Part shown: piece by piece, positions 1 to 9,679 of the stretch
How positions within the stretch are numbered: position 1 is the first letter of the stretch
Layout: every line of letters starts with the position of its first letter
Source: Clostridium prolinivorans
Lineage (GTDB): Bacteria; Bacillota; Clostridia; Clostridiales; Clostridiaceae
Direction: 5' to 3'
DNA: 64,000 bases
NCBI RefSeq assembly: GCF_004011155.1
Contig: NZ_RJWG01000002.1
Span: 1-64,000, forward strand
Position numbers and translations under genes: made by a program
Notes under the pieces: generated by a model
What the model saw: only the letters and a program-made list of their open reading frames with translations
Told to the model about the DNA's origin: nothing
The model's database searches: none

Positions 1-30
1 AAGATGCTTTAAGAAAAACTGCATAAAAAT

Positions 31-2592
31 TTGAGTTTTTGTGTCTACTATATTGACATAAATCCATTTTGGGCAGAATCAGAGCATGCAGACGAAAGAT
101 GTATCTTTGCAAATTGTTATGAACTTCCACAACAAGCATATAAAAAGAAAAATCAGTTTATGATTCTTCGTGATGAATTAACTAGTCTCAAACCCGATTT
201 CTTTGAATGGTTATTTGTTTATGCCACAACAGGTACTTTAACTAATACAACAGAAAAATTCACTCCCAAACCACATCAAATTAAAATGATTTCAGAAGTA
301 TTGGATGGTTTTTCAACTGAATCGCGTGGTAAAATGCTTGCAGCTTGCGGTACCGGTAAAACCTTAACAGCTTTGTGGATAAAAGAAAAACTAAATGCAA
401 AATACGTTCTTTTTGTTGCCCCTAATCTTGCTCTCATTAAGCAAACTCTCGAGGCCTGGATGCCTCAAGCCAATACACCTTTCACATATCTTTGTGTATG
501 CAGTGATAATACTGTTGCTCAAGGTGCTCGTAGAGCTGAGTACGATGAACTTGAAACAGATGCAACTTATATTGGGGTTCCTGTAACTACAGATCCGGAA
601 AAAATTGCCGAGTTCATATTATTCGATACCCCTAAAGATAAAGTAATTTTTTCAACTTATCAGTCACTAGATTCGATTGTGAGTGCACTGCAGAAGATAG
701 AAGATTTTTATTTTGATATTGCTTTCTTCGATGAAGCTCATAGAACAGCCGGTAATAAAGATAGCAAAATGTTTGTTTTAGGTATGCATGATACTTTTAT
801 TCCTGCAAAAAAGCGCCTTTTTATGACCGCTACAGAACGATTTGTTAATCCACGTATTATAAACCGTGCTTATGAATATAATTACGAAATTTTTTCTATG
901 GATAATTATGAGCAATATGGGCCTACCTTTACATCGTTACCTTTTAGAAGTGCTATAGAACAAGGTATAATAAGCGATTACAAAATTGTCCTTTGTTGTA
1001 TGAAAGAAGGAGAATTAAAAAACATAATTGAAAATAACTTAATTTTGAATATTGGTGACAGAGAAGTAGATGCGCAAAACCTGTTTAAACAAGTACTTTT
1101 AGCTAAGACTATGAATGACATTGGAATAAGCAAAGTAATCTCTTATCATAGAGATATTGAATCTGCTAAATTATTCATTGCATCTGCTGATGGTACAAGC
1201 CTTAATGAAGTAATTGCAGGTGTTTCTGAAAATATAAGTATTTCAGACATCTATTGTGATCATATAAATGGTACTATGAGTGCAGGCACACGCAAGGAAA
1301 TATTTGATGAGTTCGTAGCATCACCATATGGGGTTATATCCAATGCAAGATGTTTAACCGAAGGTGTTGATGTTCCTATTATTGATGCTGTTTATTTTGC
1401 AGATCCCAAAAATTCAATAATTGATATAATACAAGCTGTTGGTCGTTCGTTAAGAAAAGTAGAAAGTAATCCAGACAAAATATCTTATATTATTATTCCT
1501 ATCATTATTGCTGATGAAGTAACGAACTTTGAAGATATTGATCCTGAAAAATTCAGTACACTTCATACAGTTATTCAAGCATTAAGAGATCAAGATCGTA
1601 TACTTGCTGACTATATAGATAAACTCAACTTAAAGTTAGCAACTGGCCAAAAAATAAACGATGGTGGCGATGGAGAATCACCAATTATTATTGAAGCCAC
1701 AGAGCAACTTGGAATTGATGATATTGCTGATAAGATCTTATTACGTGTTGCTGAAGTTAATAGAGACCCAGCAAATATTTCCCGTGAATTCATATTTGAG
1801 CCAAAAGCTCGTACTGCAGGTGTAGAACGTGGTCACTTTACTACTATCGGTGACTATAGCCTTGAAGCATATTTGAATTCGTGTGTTATGCCCACTTTAC
1901 GAAAATATGATTCTTTTAGTATTGGACTTCCTCGTAAATCTATTGCTATTGACCACAATAATGTTTCGCATGCAGTAAAAATAGGTGCAATTATTGAAAG
2001 GGAACGAAAATTTTATGTAACTGAGATTGGACGTAAATTTTTTGATTGCGCCTCCTTTGAAGATGCTATTCCAATCTTTCAGGAGCAGCTTTTAAAGTTT
2101 TATAAACTTGCACCTATAACACGCATTCCACATTTTCCATATCGTTTTGCCCTGAAAGTATTATCGCAAGTTAAAAAGATATCAAAATTCGAGTTTGCGT
2201 ATGCTTTGTTTATTGCTAAAGATTTAGGCGATCGAGGTGTTAGTGAAGCTGTTGAAAGAATCTCATATCTTCGTGAAACATATCCTCGCATAGAAACACT
2301 AAATGAAGCAAATAAAGATATTGTCTTAGCTGCACTCAATGAAAAATTTGATACAACCCTTAAGATAATAGATATTTGGTCATCTAAAACTACTTTATAT
2401 AACCAATTTGTTTATTTAAAAAATCACCTTCTCATATGGCCAGGTATAATAACTCCAGGAACAAAAGACATAATTTTGCAGCCTGGAGGAGAAAAAATTA
2501 TAAGTGAAATTCTGGAAAACACTAAAGAGATCGAAACATGTCCAAATGATCAATTGCTTAATAATTTTATAACATACAAAAATTGGTTATAA
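31..2592 (+). CDS. DEAH-box superfamily 2 helicase of a restriction/defence-like island, 5' end uncertain
   Basis: Probable ATP-dependent DNA translocase/helicase of a restriction or defence system. Residue numbers count from the TTG at 31. A Walker A motif (AACGTGKT) lies near residue 105, the DEAH box (FDEAH) near 232, motif III (MTATER) near 265 and motif VI (QAVGRSLRK) near 468. About 290 further C-terminal residues look like winged-helix/target-recognition material that I cannot assign; no nuclease motif is obvious. The start is poor: TTG without a Shine-Dalgarno, with an in-frame TAA at 10-12, and the first ~85 residues before the conserved TPKPHQ helicase start do not resemble a natural N-terminus. 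The gene is probably 5'-truncated or frameshifted near the window edge. Arginine codons CGT/CGC are common, unlike the host genes to the right. It converges on the two methyltransferase genes, which suggests one modification-restriction unit. Confidence 0.8.
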   Translation: MSFCVYYIDINPFWAESEHADERCIFANCYELPQQAYKKKNQFMILRDELTSLKPDFFEWLFVYATTGTLTNTTEKFTPKPHQIKMISEVLDGFSTESRGKMLAACGTGKTLTALWIKEKLNAKYVLFVAPNLALIKQTLEAWMPQANTPFTYLCVCSDNTVAQGARRAEYDELETDATYIGVPVTTDPEKIAEFILFDTPKDKVIFSTYQSLDSIVSALQKIEDFYFDIAFFDEAHRTAGNKDSKMFVLGMHDTFIPAKKRLFMTATERFVNPRIINRAYEYNYEIFSMDNYEQYGPTFTSLPFRSAIEQGIISDYKIVLCCMKEGELKNIIENNLILNIGDREVDAQNLFKQVLLAKTMNDIGISKVISYHRDIESAKLFIASADGTSLNEVIAGVSENISISDIYCDHINGTMSAGTRKEIFDEFVASPYGVISNARCLTEGVDVPIIDAVYFADPKNSIIDIIQAVGRSLRKVESNPDKISYIIIPIIIADEVTNFEDIDPEKFSTLHTVIQALRDQDRILADYIDKLNLKLATGQKINDGGDGESPIIIEATEQLGIDDIADKILLRVAEVNRDPANISREFIFEPKARTAGVERGHFTTIGDYSLEAYLNSCVMPTLRKYDSFSIGLPRKSIAIDHNNVSHAVKIGAIIERERKFYVTEIGRKFFDCASFEDAIPIFQEQLLKFYKLAPITRIPHFPYRFALKVLSQVKKISKFEFAYALFIAKDLGDRGVSEAVERISYLRETYPRIETLNEANKDIVLAALNEKFDTTLKIIDIWSSKTTLYNQFVYLKNHLLIWPGIITPGTKDIILQPGGEKIISEILENTKEIETCPNDQLLNNFITYKNWL

Positions 2593-2598
2593 AATCAT

Positions 2599-2632
2599 GC
2601 TGCCGCAGAAAAATTCTCTGTGGCAGCTTTTT
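2599..2632 (+). terminator. Rho-independent terminator between helicase and methyltransferase
   Basis: Stem 2599-2609 (GCTGCCGCAGA) pairs with 2617-2627 (TCTGTGGCAGC), with one G-T pair and a 7-nt loop, followed by TTTTT. It lies 6 bp after the helicase stop and 11 bp before the convergent methyltransferase stop, so it may serve both genes, though the T-run favours rightward transcripts. Confidence 0.85.
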
Positions 2633-2638
2633 CATTAC

Positions 2639-3976
2639 TTATTTTTTTATTAATTCAACAATACTCTCTCGTAAAATATTTTTTAAATACGGATATTTCT
2701 TTAATTGCTGTGTAGATGTTCTAGCTTTTCTACATTCGGTTATACTTACAACATTAAACCCAACACTTTCCGATATATAAGCTAATAATAAATCTGTTGG
2801 TATAATTACTCCAACATAAGCTGATTGGTCAATTACTATGTATACTTTTTTGTCTTTTTCTAAACATAAGCCGCATTGTCGTATTATTTCTCTCATATCA
2901 GCAAAATATCCTTTTATCATGTTGGGTACTTTGCGCGTTCTAGAATCTTTTTTTCCTGTTTCAGATTCCTTTAATGGTATAGCTTTTTCAATCTCATCCG
3001 CAAATAAATCTATATAATAATCACATGTTTCCTGTGCCTTAACTCCAACAAATGACCTTACGGCCTGTTCCCTAAAAGTTTTTATTCCACTAATATCTTT
3101 TGAAAAGCCACCAAACACCAATTCAAGCTTATATGATTCAAAATAATCAAAAGAATTTGGATATGGTGGTGAAAAAATTATAGCACCTACTTTCTTATTA
3201 GTTTCACCATACTCGCGCATGAAAATATCATGTAAATTTATAGCAGAGCCAGTAATACATAGACCTTGTCCTAAATTCCCCTTTGAGCTTTCCTTCAAAT
3301 CTTTAATGATATCTAATAATTTCTTATAGAAGAATTCTTTTACATCATTAATCTTTGTTTTTACTGTTTTCAGTCCATTTCCATCACGTCGTCTATTTGA
3401 TGATGATTCAAGAATACATAAAAAAGCTGTCAGGAATATGTCCCTTATTCTTGGGTTAGATATAGTATCAATGTATTCACGTAAACTACACAGGTCATAA
3501 TAGTTTTTTTCAGTAAAATATTTGCGAATATCATCAAATCTATACGTGCTTTGAGATGGTAAGTTCATTATATCTTTAGCCATATTTCTACATAAGCAAA
3601 GCTCATCGTGCGAATATTTACTCATTTTCACATTTGCAATAAAAGTTGATAATGGATTTACATCGATACCCAGGCCATTATATCCGTTTAATACAGCAAC
3701 CACTGGTGTGGTACCTGATCCACTAAATGGATCTAAAATAATTTCGTCCTTTTGGGCCCCGGAATCTATAATAAGTTCTTTAATTAATTTACCTGAAAAT
3801 CCTTCTCTATATCTAAACCAATTAAGAAAAGGTGTTTCAGCATTTTCCGAAAAATTTACCAAGTTATGATATCTATTTGTAAGGTCGCGAAATTTATATT
3901 TGCATTCCAAACCATAGACAAATTCTTGTAGTTCGTTATTATAATAAATTTTTTGTTGTTCAAGTATTTTCTTCAC
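2639..3976 (-). CDS. DNA methyltransferase with SPPY motif (amino-methylating)
   Basis: Predicted SAM-dependent DNA amino-methyltransferase of 445 aa. The SAM-binding motif I is DPFSGSGTT at residues 82-90, followed by GLGIDVNP (101-108). The catalytic motif IV is SPPY at 269-272. The roughly 165 residues between them probably contain the target-recognition region, giving an alpha-like motif order. SPPY is more typical of N4-cytosine enzymes than of N6-adenine enzymes, so the modified base is open. Start GTG at 3976 has AAAGGAG about nine bases upstream and lies 3 bp after the stop of the upstream methyltransferase; the two are surely co-transcribed. It is the last gene of the XRE-MTase-MTase operon and converges on the helicase. 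Confidence 0.85.
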   Translation of the reverse strand: MKKILEQQKIYYNNELQEFVYGLECKYKFRDLTNRYHNLVNFSENAETPFLNWFRYREGFSGKLIKELIIDSGAQKDEIILDPFSGSGTTPVVAVLNGYNGLGIDVNPLSTFIANVKMSKYSHDELCLCRNMAKDIMNLPSQSTYRFDDIRKYFTEKNYYDLCSLREYIDTISNPRIRDIFLTAFLCILESSSNRRRDGNGLKTVKTKINDVKEFFYKKLLDIIKDLKESSKGNLGQGLCITGSAINLHDIFMREYGETNKKVGAIIFSPPYPNSFDYFESYKLELVFGGFSKDISGIKTFREQAVRSFVGVKAQETCDYYIDLFADEIEKAIPLKESETGKKDSRTRKVPNMIKGYFADMREIIRQCGLCLEKDKKVYIVIDQSAYVGVIIPTDLLLAYISESVGFNVVSITECRKARTSTQQLKKYPYLKNILRESIVELIKK

Positions 3977-3979
3977 AAA

Positions 3980-5848
3980 TTACTGCTCCTTTCGGACCCA
4001 TTTTCCATCTTTATAGTCCAAGTATTTTTTAAGAACCGTATCCACATAGTCGTCAGAATATTGCTCAACCCTTAGCATTTCATCTTCATTATCAAGATGC
4101 TCGGTAATATAAGCCATCAAGACTCCTACCAATTTTGAAAAAATCTTTTGGTAAAGTTCTGTCGTTTTATACTGTTTCTTTCTCTTATATATGCTTTTTA
4201 TTGTATGCTCAACAGTTATCTCAATAAGTTGTTGTAGATTATATCCATTTAAATCTGCTTTTGCTGGGTTTTCTCCTTTCCTAAATGAATATATAAAATC
4301 CCCATGGATATTACCTGCATATCTTAGGTGTGCAGTGTTTTTATATGATTCAATGAAATCTTGAAATAGGACTCCATCTTCAGGTAAGTAAAACCCAGCC
4401 CTAGCAACTGCCCTCATCATGGCAATCCAAACTTTAATATTTTTGTTGTTAAAAGTGAATACTAAATAACCACTTGGTTTCAATACCCTGTAACATTCAG
4501 TGAAAATTCTATACAACAACTCCTCATAATCCGACTCTGTTTTTGCACCTTTAACTTTAATTTTTCTATTCATTACAGCTTCTTCATCTCTAAAAATATA
4601 GCCATTTAATCCACTAAACAAACTATACCATGCATTCCAAACTGCAGATAATTCTGCGTATTGAACATTACTCCCATAGGGCGGGTCCGTTATTATTGTA
4701 TCCACAGAACAGTCCGGAATTGGTATATCGGTTGAGCTTCTATTCATGACAAGGTAACTACCTTCTTGTTGTAACTCTTGAAAATCTTTTGCCTCTTTAC
4801 ATGTTAAAGGTAGCACTTTTTTCGAGTACTTAACTCCACTCAAAATACTTTTTGCACGTTTCTCAATAATATCTATTACGTTAGTTTCAACATATTGATT
4901 TGGTAGCCAATAGGCATGCTTATCCATAGCCGTTGGCTTACCACCTTCCCAATTATCCGTAACTCTAGTCATCTTATTTGTATATCGAAGCGATGAACTA
5001 AAAAGGAAATAAAGCATCTCATAAATATCATATGGCAACTCATTCTTCATACTAATGATATCGTTGAAAATACAACAATTTATAGCATAATTTCTATCTG
5101 TAAAAAGATCTTTATATTCAATAATTCCACGTTCTCTTAGTTTATCTTCATGTTGCCTATCCCAATCCATTGGAATAATAAAGTTCGGTATATGCTTTAT
5201 CTGACTGATTATAGCATCGTAATCACGATGATTACATAGTTGTTCAAAAGAAGTTATTTCACGTACAATAAATTCTTTTTTCTTTTTTGAAAAATATCTT
5301 GCTCTTATAGGTTTACTACCAGCAGGATAACATTCAATACGCTTCAGTCCATTATGTCCTTCACATTTTTCATTTATACATGAAAACAAACCGCTGCGGA
5401 TTTTTCTATCCTCTGTTAAGGCGAAAATACTTCCACATTTGGGGCATATTACTTGATATACCCATTCTATCCATTCACATACCCCTTCATCATCACCAAA
5501 GTTAACATAGTACCAATTATTGTATTTCTTTTTCTCTTGTTTAATAAAATCTGAATACACTTTTTTTAATAAATCTATGTCACCATTGAACATTTGCATT
5601 CTTGTAATAAATGTGGCTAAAGGATTAATGTCTACTCCAATCACTTTTCTTTCCAATGCTGCCGCTTCAAAAACGGTTACGCCTCCACCGCAAAAACAAT
5701 CAAGTATTATATCCCCTTTGTTTGTATAATGCTTAATTAAGTTTTGAAAGACATTATATGGTCTTCGTGCAAAGTATTTATGCATTCTGTATTGTGCAGT
5801 GTGTCTTTTAGCCACAACTGCCTTTTTAATAGGTTTAACGTTTTTCAT
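3980..5848 (-). CDS. Large DNA methyltransferase with DPPY motif and zinc-finger-like insert
   Basis: Predicted DNA methyltransferase of 622 aa, similar in layout to DUF1156-type methylases of defence islands. Motif I is DCFCGGGVT (about 50-58) followed by VIGVDINP. Motif IV is TDPPYGSN (DPPY at 388-391), typical of N6-adenine enzymes. The insert between them, over 300 aa, carries CPKC (C135/C138) and a second Cys pair (C157/C162), a likely zinc ribbon in the target-recognition part. ATG at 5848 is chosen because GGAG lies six bases upstream; this gives a 14-nt overlap with the regulator gene. Paired with a second, unrelated methyltransferase directly downstream, as in systems with an asymmetric recognition site, where each enzyme would modify one strand (inference). 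Confidence 0.85.
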   Translation of the reverse strand: MKNVKPIKKAVVAKRHTAQYRMHKYFARRPYNVFQNLIKHYTNKGDIILDCFCGGGVTVFEAAALERKVIGVDINPLATFITRMQMFNGDIDLLKKVYSDFIKQEKKKYNNWYYVNFGDDEGVCEWIEWVYQVICPKCGSIFALTEDRKIRSGLFSCINEKCEGHNGLKRIECYPAGSKPIRARYFSKKKKEFIVREITSFEQLCNHRDYDAIISQIKHIPNFIIPMDWDRQHEDKLRERGIIEYKDLFTDRNYAINCCIFNDIISMKNELPYDIYEMLYFLFSSSLRYTNKMTRVTDNWEGGKPTAMDKHAYWLPNQYVETNVIDIIEKRAKSILSGVKYSKKVLPLTCKEAKDFQELQQEGSYLVMNRSSTDIPIPDCSVDTIITDPPYGSNVQYAELSAVWNAWYSLFSGLNGYIFRDEEAVMNRKIKVKGAKTESDYEELLYRIFTECYRVLKPSGYLVFTFNNKNIKVWIAMMRAVARAGFYLPEDGVLFQDFIESYKNTAHLRYAGNIHGDFIYSFRKGENPAKADLNGYNLQQLIEITVEHTIKSIYKRKKQYKTTELYQKIFSKLVGVLMAYITEHLDNEDEMLRVEQYSDDYVDTVLKKYLDYKDGKWVRKEQ

Positions 5849-6176
5849 ATTTATCTCCAATCTTTTCTGCAGTTTGCTTTTCTCGTATCTCAGATATTAA
5901 ATCATCATTATCAAGTAAATAATCATAAACGTCAACAGGTAATTCTCCCCGTTCAGATGCGGCCAAATTGAAAAACATAACTCTATCTTCATATGAAAGA
6001 TTTAACGCATCAGCTAATGCATATTGTGTTTTTTTATCTGGCGGTATTTTCTTTCCATTAATTATTTCACCAAGATATACTGCCGAAATGTTAGCATTAC
6101 GCGCCAGTTTTGTGTTAGATAGTCTAGCTTCTTCTTTTTTTCTTGATAGAAAACTTGCAAAAGTTTCATCAGCCAC
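5835..6176 (-). CDS. XRE-family helix-turn-helix regulator of the methyltransferase operon
   Basis: Small DNA-binding protein of 113 aa with an XRE/Cro-type helix-turn-helix in about residues 15-60 (LSNTKLARNANISAVYLGEI then NGKKIPPDKKT). The rest resembles the C-terminal tail seen in XRE proteins linked to defence and mobile islands (SYEDRVMFFNLAASERGELP, then a D/E-rich end). Start is GTG at 6176 with a strong GGAGGTGAT six bases upstream. It is the first gene of the operon and overlaps the large methyltransferase by 14 nt. By analogy with control proteins of restriction-modification systems it probably times expression of the modification genes; this is inferred from position only. Confidence 0.85.
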   Translation of the reverse strand: MADETFASFLSRKKEEARLSNTKLARNANISAVYLGEIINGKKIPPDKKTQYALADALNLSYEDRVMFFNLAASERGELPVDVYDYLLDNDDLISEIREKQTAEKIGDKYEKR

Positions 6177-6484
6177 ATTATCACCTCCAAATAACTTAAA
6201 GCGTAATGATTTAAGCAGTTAGTTAATAGCTTACAGCTTATATAATACCATTAAAACTGCTACAAATCAACAACAATATAATCAATTACATCTATCCTGT
6301 TTCCTCAACATCTATAAAAAATAGCCGTTATCTAATCTGGTAACTCAACTACAAATTTTCAGGGCTATAGATATGTCCCTCAAACAATAAAAATAAGGAT
6401 TTCCTGACATTGCCACATCCAGCAAAGAGGCCTGGTGAAAAACTAAATGTCTGGAAACCCTTTATTTACAAGCTTTTCAGTTCT
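6177..6484. other. Intergenic boundary of the methyltransferase island
   Basis: About 308 bp without a convincing gene, separating the foreign-looking island from host housekeeping genes. It holds the ribosome binding site and presumably the promoter of the XRE gene, and an imperfect 17-bp inverted repeat at 6395-6411 / 6446-6462. No integrase, tRNA or duplicated attachment sequence was seen here. Confidence 0.6.
6395..6462 (-). terminator. Inverted repeat, possible terminator of rlmD
   Basis: The left arm 6395-6411 and right arm 6446-6462 are inverted copies of each other with 15 of 17 positions matching and a 34-nt spacer. On the minus strand the distal arm is followed by TTATTTTTATTG, so it can end rlmD transcription. 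The long loop is unusual for a simple terminator, and the arms could also be remnant ends of a lost mobile element. Confidence 0.4.
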
Positions 6485-7846
6485 TTATTTCTCAACCCTT
6501 GACATCAATGTTACGCACTCAACATGCACAGTATGAGGAAAAAGATCAACAAGCTTTACCTTTTGTACAGTATAATTATTATCTATAAGTATTTTTAAAT
6601 CATTTATTAAACTTATCGGATTGCATGAAACATATATTATATTTTTAGGGTTAAAATCTATTACATATTTTAATGCAGTTTTATGCACTCCTGGTCTTGG
6701 TGGATCAAGTATTACTGTATCTGGTTTATCAGTTAATTTTTTTATTACTTCAGCTACATCTCCAGCTATAAATTCACAATTTTTTAAGTCATTATATTTT
6801 GCATTTTCATTGGCTGCTTTTACTGCTTCTTCTATAATTTCTACTCCTATAACTTTTTGGGCTTTAGGAGCTACTATCTGTCCAATAGTTCCAGTACCAC
6901 AATAAAGATCAAAAACAGTTTTTGATTCTGAGTTTCCTAAAAAGTCTCTTACTACACTATATAATTTTTCTGCTCCTTTAGAGTTAGTTTGAAAAAATGA
7001 AAAAGGAGTTATTTTAAAATTTAATCCAAGCAAACTCTCAATTATATAATCTCTTCCATAAAGTATTTCTATTTCATCTGCAGTAACTACATCAGAAAGT
7101 GAATCATTTATTGTATGAATAATAGAAACTAAAGTACCTTTATAAACTAAGTTTGTTAATTTTTCTGTAATTTCTTTAAAATCAAAATCCATTTGAGATG
7201 TAGTAACTATATTAATAAGTATTTCTCCAGTATTTTTAGCTTTTCTTATAACTAAATTTCTTAAATATCCTTCATGTGTTAATATTTTATAATGCGAAAT
7301 ATTCTTTTCTCTAAAATAATTAAGTACTGTAATTAAAATTTTTCTATAGTCTTCATCTACAATCTGGCAGTTATCTACAGTAACAATACTAAAAGTTTTC
7401 CCTTTAAAATGCATTCCAAGAGAAAGCTCTCCCCCTTTTTCATAATCACCAAAAGTAAATTCCATTTTATTTCTATATTCAAATTCTTCTGGGCTTTTTT
7501 CTATGCCTAAAAATTCAAATACTTCTATTTCTGCTTCTTTAAAAAGCGCTAGTACCTGTTCTTTTTTTAAATCTAACTGATTTTCATAAGGAATGTTTTG
7601 ATGACTACAGCCTCCACACTCTCCAAAATGTATACATTTGCTCGGTATTTTATAATTTACATCTTCTAGTATTTTAGAAGGTTTAGCCTCTATATAATTT
7701 TTCTTTTTTTTTATTATTTTCCCAATAATTTTTTGATTTGGCAAAGCGTTTTTTACATATATTTTTTTATCTTCTGCAAAACCTATTCCCCAGCCTGGAA
7801 ATTCGGTTTTTTCAATTTTAATCTCATATTCATTGCCTTTTTTCAT
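6485..7846 (-). CDS. rlmD: 23S rRNA (uracil-5-)-methyltransferase, RlmD/RumA type
   Basis: SAM-dependent m5U methyltransferase of 453 aa acting on 23S rRNA. An N-terminal TRAM domain (about residues 1-60) is followed by iron-sulphur cysteines C71, C77 and C80 ([10 protein letters not shown]) and a fourth in VDNCQIVD. The SAM site is [17 protein letters not shown] precedes the catalytic cysteine motif VSCNP near the C-terminus. Clostridia often have one or two members of this family, and in B. subtilis RlmCD handles two uridines, so the exact target base (U1939 and/or U747) is not fixed by sequence. It is monocistronic, to the right of the acquired island. Confidence 0.9.
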   Translation of the reverse strand: MKKGNEYEIKIEKTEFPGWGIGFAEDKKIYVKNALPNQKIIGKIIKKKKNYIEAKPSKILEDVNYKIPSKCIHFGECGGCSHQNIPYENQLDLKKEQVLALFKEAEIEVFEFLGIEKSPEEFEYRNKMEFTFGDYEKGGELSLGMHFKGKTFSIVTVDNCQIVDEDYRKILITVLNYFREKNISHYKILTHEGYLRNLVIRKAKNTGEILINIVTTSQMDFDFKEITEKLTNLVYKGTLVSIIHTINDSLSDVVTADEIEILYGRDYIIESLLGLNFKITPFSFFQTNSKGAEKLYSVVRDFLGNSESKTVFDLYCGTGTIGQIVAPKAQKVIGVEIIEEAVKAANENAKYNDLKNCEFIAGDVAEVIKKLTDKPDTVILDPPRPGVHKTALKYVIDFNPKNIIYVSCNPISLINDLKILIDNNYTVQKVKLVDLFPHTVHVECVTLMSRVEK

Positions 7847-7930
7847 AAATTTATATCATCCTCTCCAAGATTTAAAATTTATTTTATAGCACAATTTATT
7901 ATTTATAATTTTTAATAAATTTTTAAATAA

Positions 7931-7970
7931 AAAGCTTTTACTTAAGCTTATTAACTTAAGCAAAAGCTTT
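7931..7970 (-). terminator. Terminator after the HAD phosphatase gene
   Basis: The 16-bp arms 7931-7946 and 7955-7970 pair with one mismatch around an 8-nt loop, 12 bp after the stop at 7983. On the minus strand the hairpin is followed by TTATTTAAAAATTT. Confidence 0.75.
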
Positions 7971-7982
7971 ATTTAGAATTTT

Positions 7983-8630
7983 TTAATTAAAATTTTCTTT
8001 TTTTATTATATCTAATATATCTTGTATTTTTTCTACTATATAATCAGGATTATACACCATTATCTTATCTATAGGCAGAGCTGTATATTTTACTAAACAT
8101 GATTTAGCTCCAGCATTTTTACCACATAAAATATCGTAATGGCTATCTCCTACCATTATTGCTTCATTTGTGGATATTTTTAACCCTTCACAAGCTTTAA
8201 TTACCGGTTCTCCATCTGGTTTATGTTTAATTGTATCTTCTGGAGTTATAAAAACATCTATATAATTAAGCAAATCAAAAAGTTTCAATCCTCTTTCTGC
8301 TAAAATTTTTCTTTTAGAAGTAACTACTCCAGTTTTTATTCCTAATGTTTTAAGTTCAGATAAAGTTTCTTTAGCTCCAACTACTTCTTTTGTAAGTTCA
8401 TCATGAATATTTTCATTATATTTTCTATAAGTTTCTAATAATATATGAGCATTTTCTTTATCATATCTAGACAATGTATCTAAAAGAGGTTCTCCAAAAT
8501 GCATAACTATTTCATCTTTAGATGCATCTAATCCAAGATGCTTTTTTAATGTGTATTTAAAGGAATTTATTATTAAATCATTGGTATCAATAAGAGTACC
8601 ATCCAAATCAAATAAAACTGCTTTTATCAA
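7983..8630 (-). CDS. HAD-superfamily phosphatase, PpaX/Gph-like
   Basis: Cytosolic haloacid-dehalogenase hydrolase of 215 aa. Motif I is FDLDGTLIDT at residues 7-16 (nucleophile D8, acid D10). Motif II is VVTSKR. The motif III lysine is in IKHKPDGEP and motif IV is MVGDSHYDI. A helical cap follows motif I, as in subclass I enzymes such as pyrophosphatase PpaX and phosphoglycolate phosphatase. Start is TTG at 8630 because AGGAGG lies five bases upstream and no in-frame ATG fits. Substrate cannot be told apart from sequence; PpaX-type pyrophosphatase or a general phosphoglycolate-like phosphatase are equally fair. Confidence 0.8.
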   Translation of the reverse strand: MIKAVLFDLDGTLIDTNDLIINSFKYTLKKHLGLDASKDEIVMHFGEPLLDTLSRYDKENAHILLETYRKYNENIHDELTKEVVGAKETLSELKTLGIKTGVVTSKRKILAERGLKLFDLLNYIDVFITPEDTIKHKPDGEPVIKACEGLKISTNEAIMVGDSHYDILCGKNAGAKSCLVKYTALPIDKIMVYNPDYIVEKIQDILDIIKKENFN

Positions 8631-8808
8631 TATAACCTCCTGTATTATCCAAATCTATATAACTATTTTTGTTATATATTAATTAAAATTATTAACATTC
8701 ATATATAATTATCTCACAAAAGTTTTTTTATTAAATATTGCTCATTATATGTAGATGTAATAAAATTTCAGTTTCAAATCAAATTCTCTCAAAGTCTTGA
8801 TATTCCTA

Positions 8809-9546
8809 TTATTCTTCAAAACCTTCTGGGAATTCTGCGTTGTGATATACATCTTGAACGTCGTCATCATCTTCAAGAGCATCAAGCATTTTTTGTATTT
8901 TTTCGGCTGTTTCCATATCTACTGCTGTATAGGTATTTGGAATCATCTTTAATTCAGCTTCTAAAAATTTAAGACCATTACTCTCTAAAGCTTCTCTAAC
9001 AGTCCCAAAATCTTCTGGACTAGTAGTAATTACATAAACTTCATCTTCTACTTCAAAATCTTCTGCACCAGCATCTAATGCCATCATCATTAATTCATCT
9101 TCATCAATTTCATCTGTTTTTTCAATAACAATTTGCCCTTTCTTTTGGAACATAAATGATACGCATCCTGTAGCACCTAAATTACCGCCATACTTTGTAA
9201 AAGCGTGTCTTATATTCCCCGCTGAACGATTTTTATTATCAGTAAGTACGTTAACTATAACTGCAACTCCACCTGGAGCATAGCCTTCATAAACTATTTC
9301 TTCATAATTAGCTCCATCCATCTCTCCAGCGCCTTTTTTTATTGCCCTATTTATAGTATCTTGCGGCATGTTATTTGCTTTAGCTTTTGCTATAACATCT
9401 CGAAGTTTATTATTTGTCTCTGGATTAGAACCAGCTTTAGCTGCCATTATAAGTTCTTTTCCTATTTTAGTGAATATTTTACCTTTTTTAGCGTCAGTTT
9501 TGCTTTTTTTTGCCTGTATATTATGCCACTTTGAATGTCCTGACAT
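8809..9546 (-). CDS. yebC: YebC/PmpR family protein
   Basis: Conserved YebC/TACO1-family protein of 245 aa. It begins [20 protein letters not shown], the invariant family N-terminus, and contains the typical RAIKKGAG and [10 protein letters not shown] segments and an acidic end ([13 protein letters not shown]). The ATG at 9546 is chosen over a start 21 bp upstream because AGGAGGAGA lies just before it. The family was long called a transcriptional regulator; mitochondrial TACO1 and some bacterial members help ribosomes through proline-rich stalls, so a translation role is likely. The gene stands alone between AT-rich gaps. Confidence 0.92.
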   Translation of the reverse strand: MSGHSKWHNIQAKKSKTDAKKGKIFTKIGKELIMAAKAGSNPETNNKLRDVIAKAKANNMPQDTINRAIKKGAGEMDGANYEEIVYEGYAPGGVAVIVNVLTDNKNRSAGNIRHAFTKYGGNLGATGCVSFMFQKKGQIVIEKTDEIDEDELMMMALDAGAEDFEVEDEVYVITTSPEDFGTVREALESNGLKFLEAELKMIPNTYTAVDMETAEKIQKMLDALEDDDDVQDVYHNAEFPEGFEE

Positions 9547-9679
9547 AAAAATCTCTCCTCCTAACAAAAATATATAAAATTAATATATAAACATACAAAA
9601 ACATACAAAATATTATATCATATAAATTAAATTAGATACAACAAAAGAATTTTCTGAATTTTCCAAATTAATTTATGCC

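Noticed and set aside
31-6176. Assignment of the left island to DISARM, BREX or a classic type I/III system
   Set aside because: No DUF1998 protein, phospholipase-D protein, PglZ, specificity subunit or Mod/Res pair is present; calling it a named system would go beyond the sequence.
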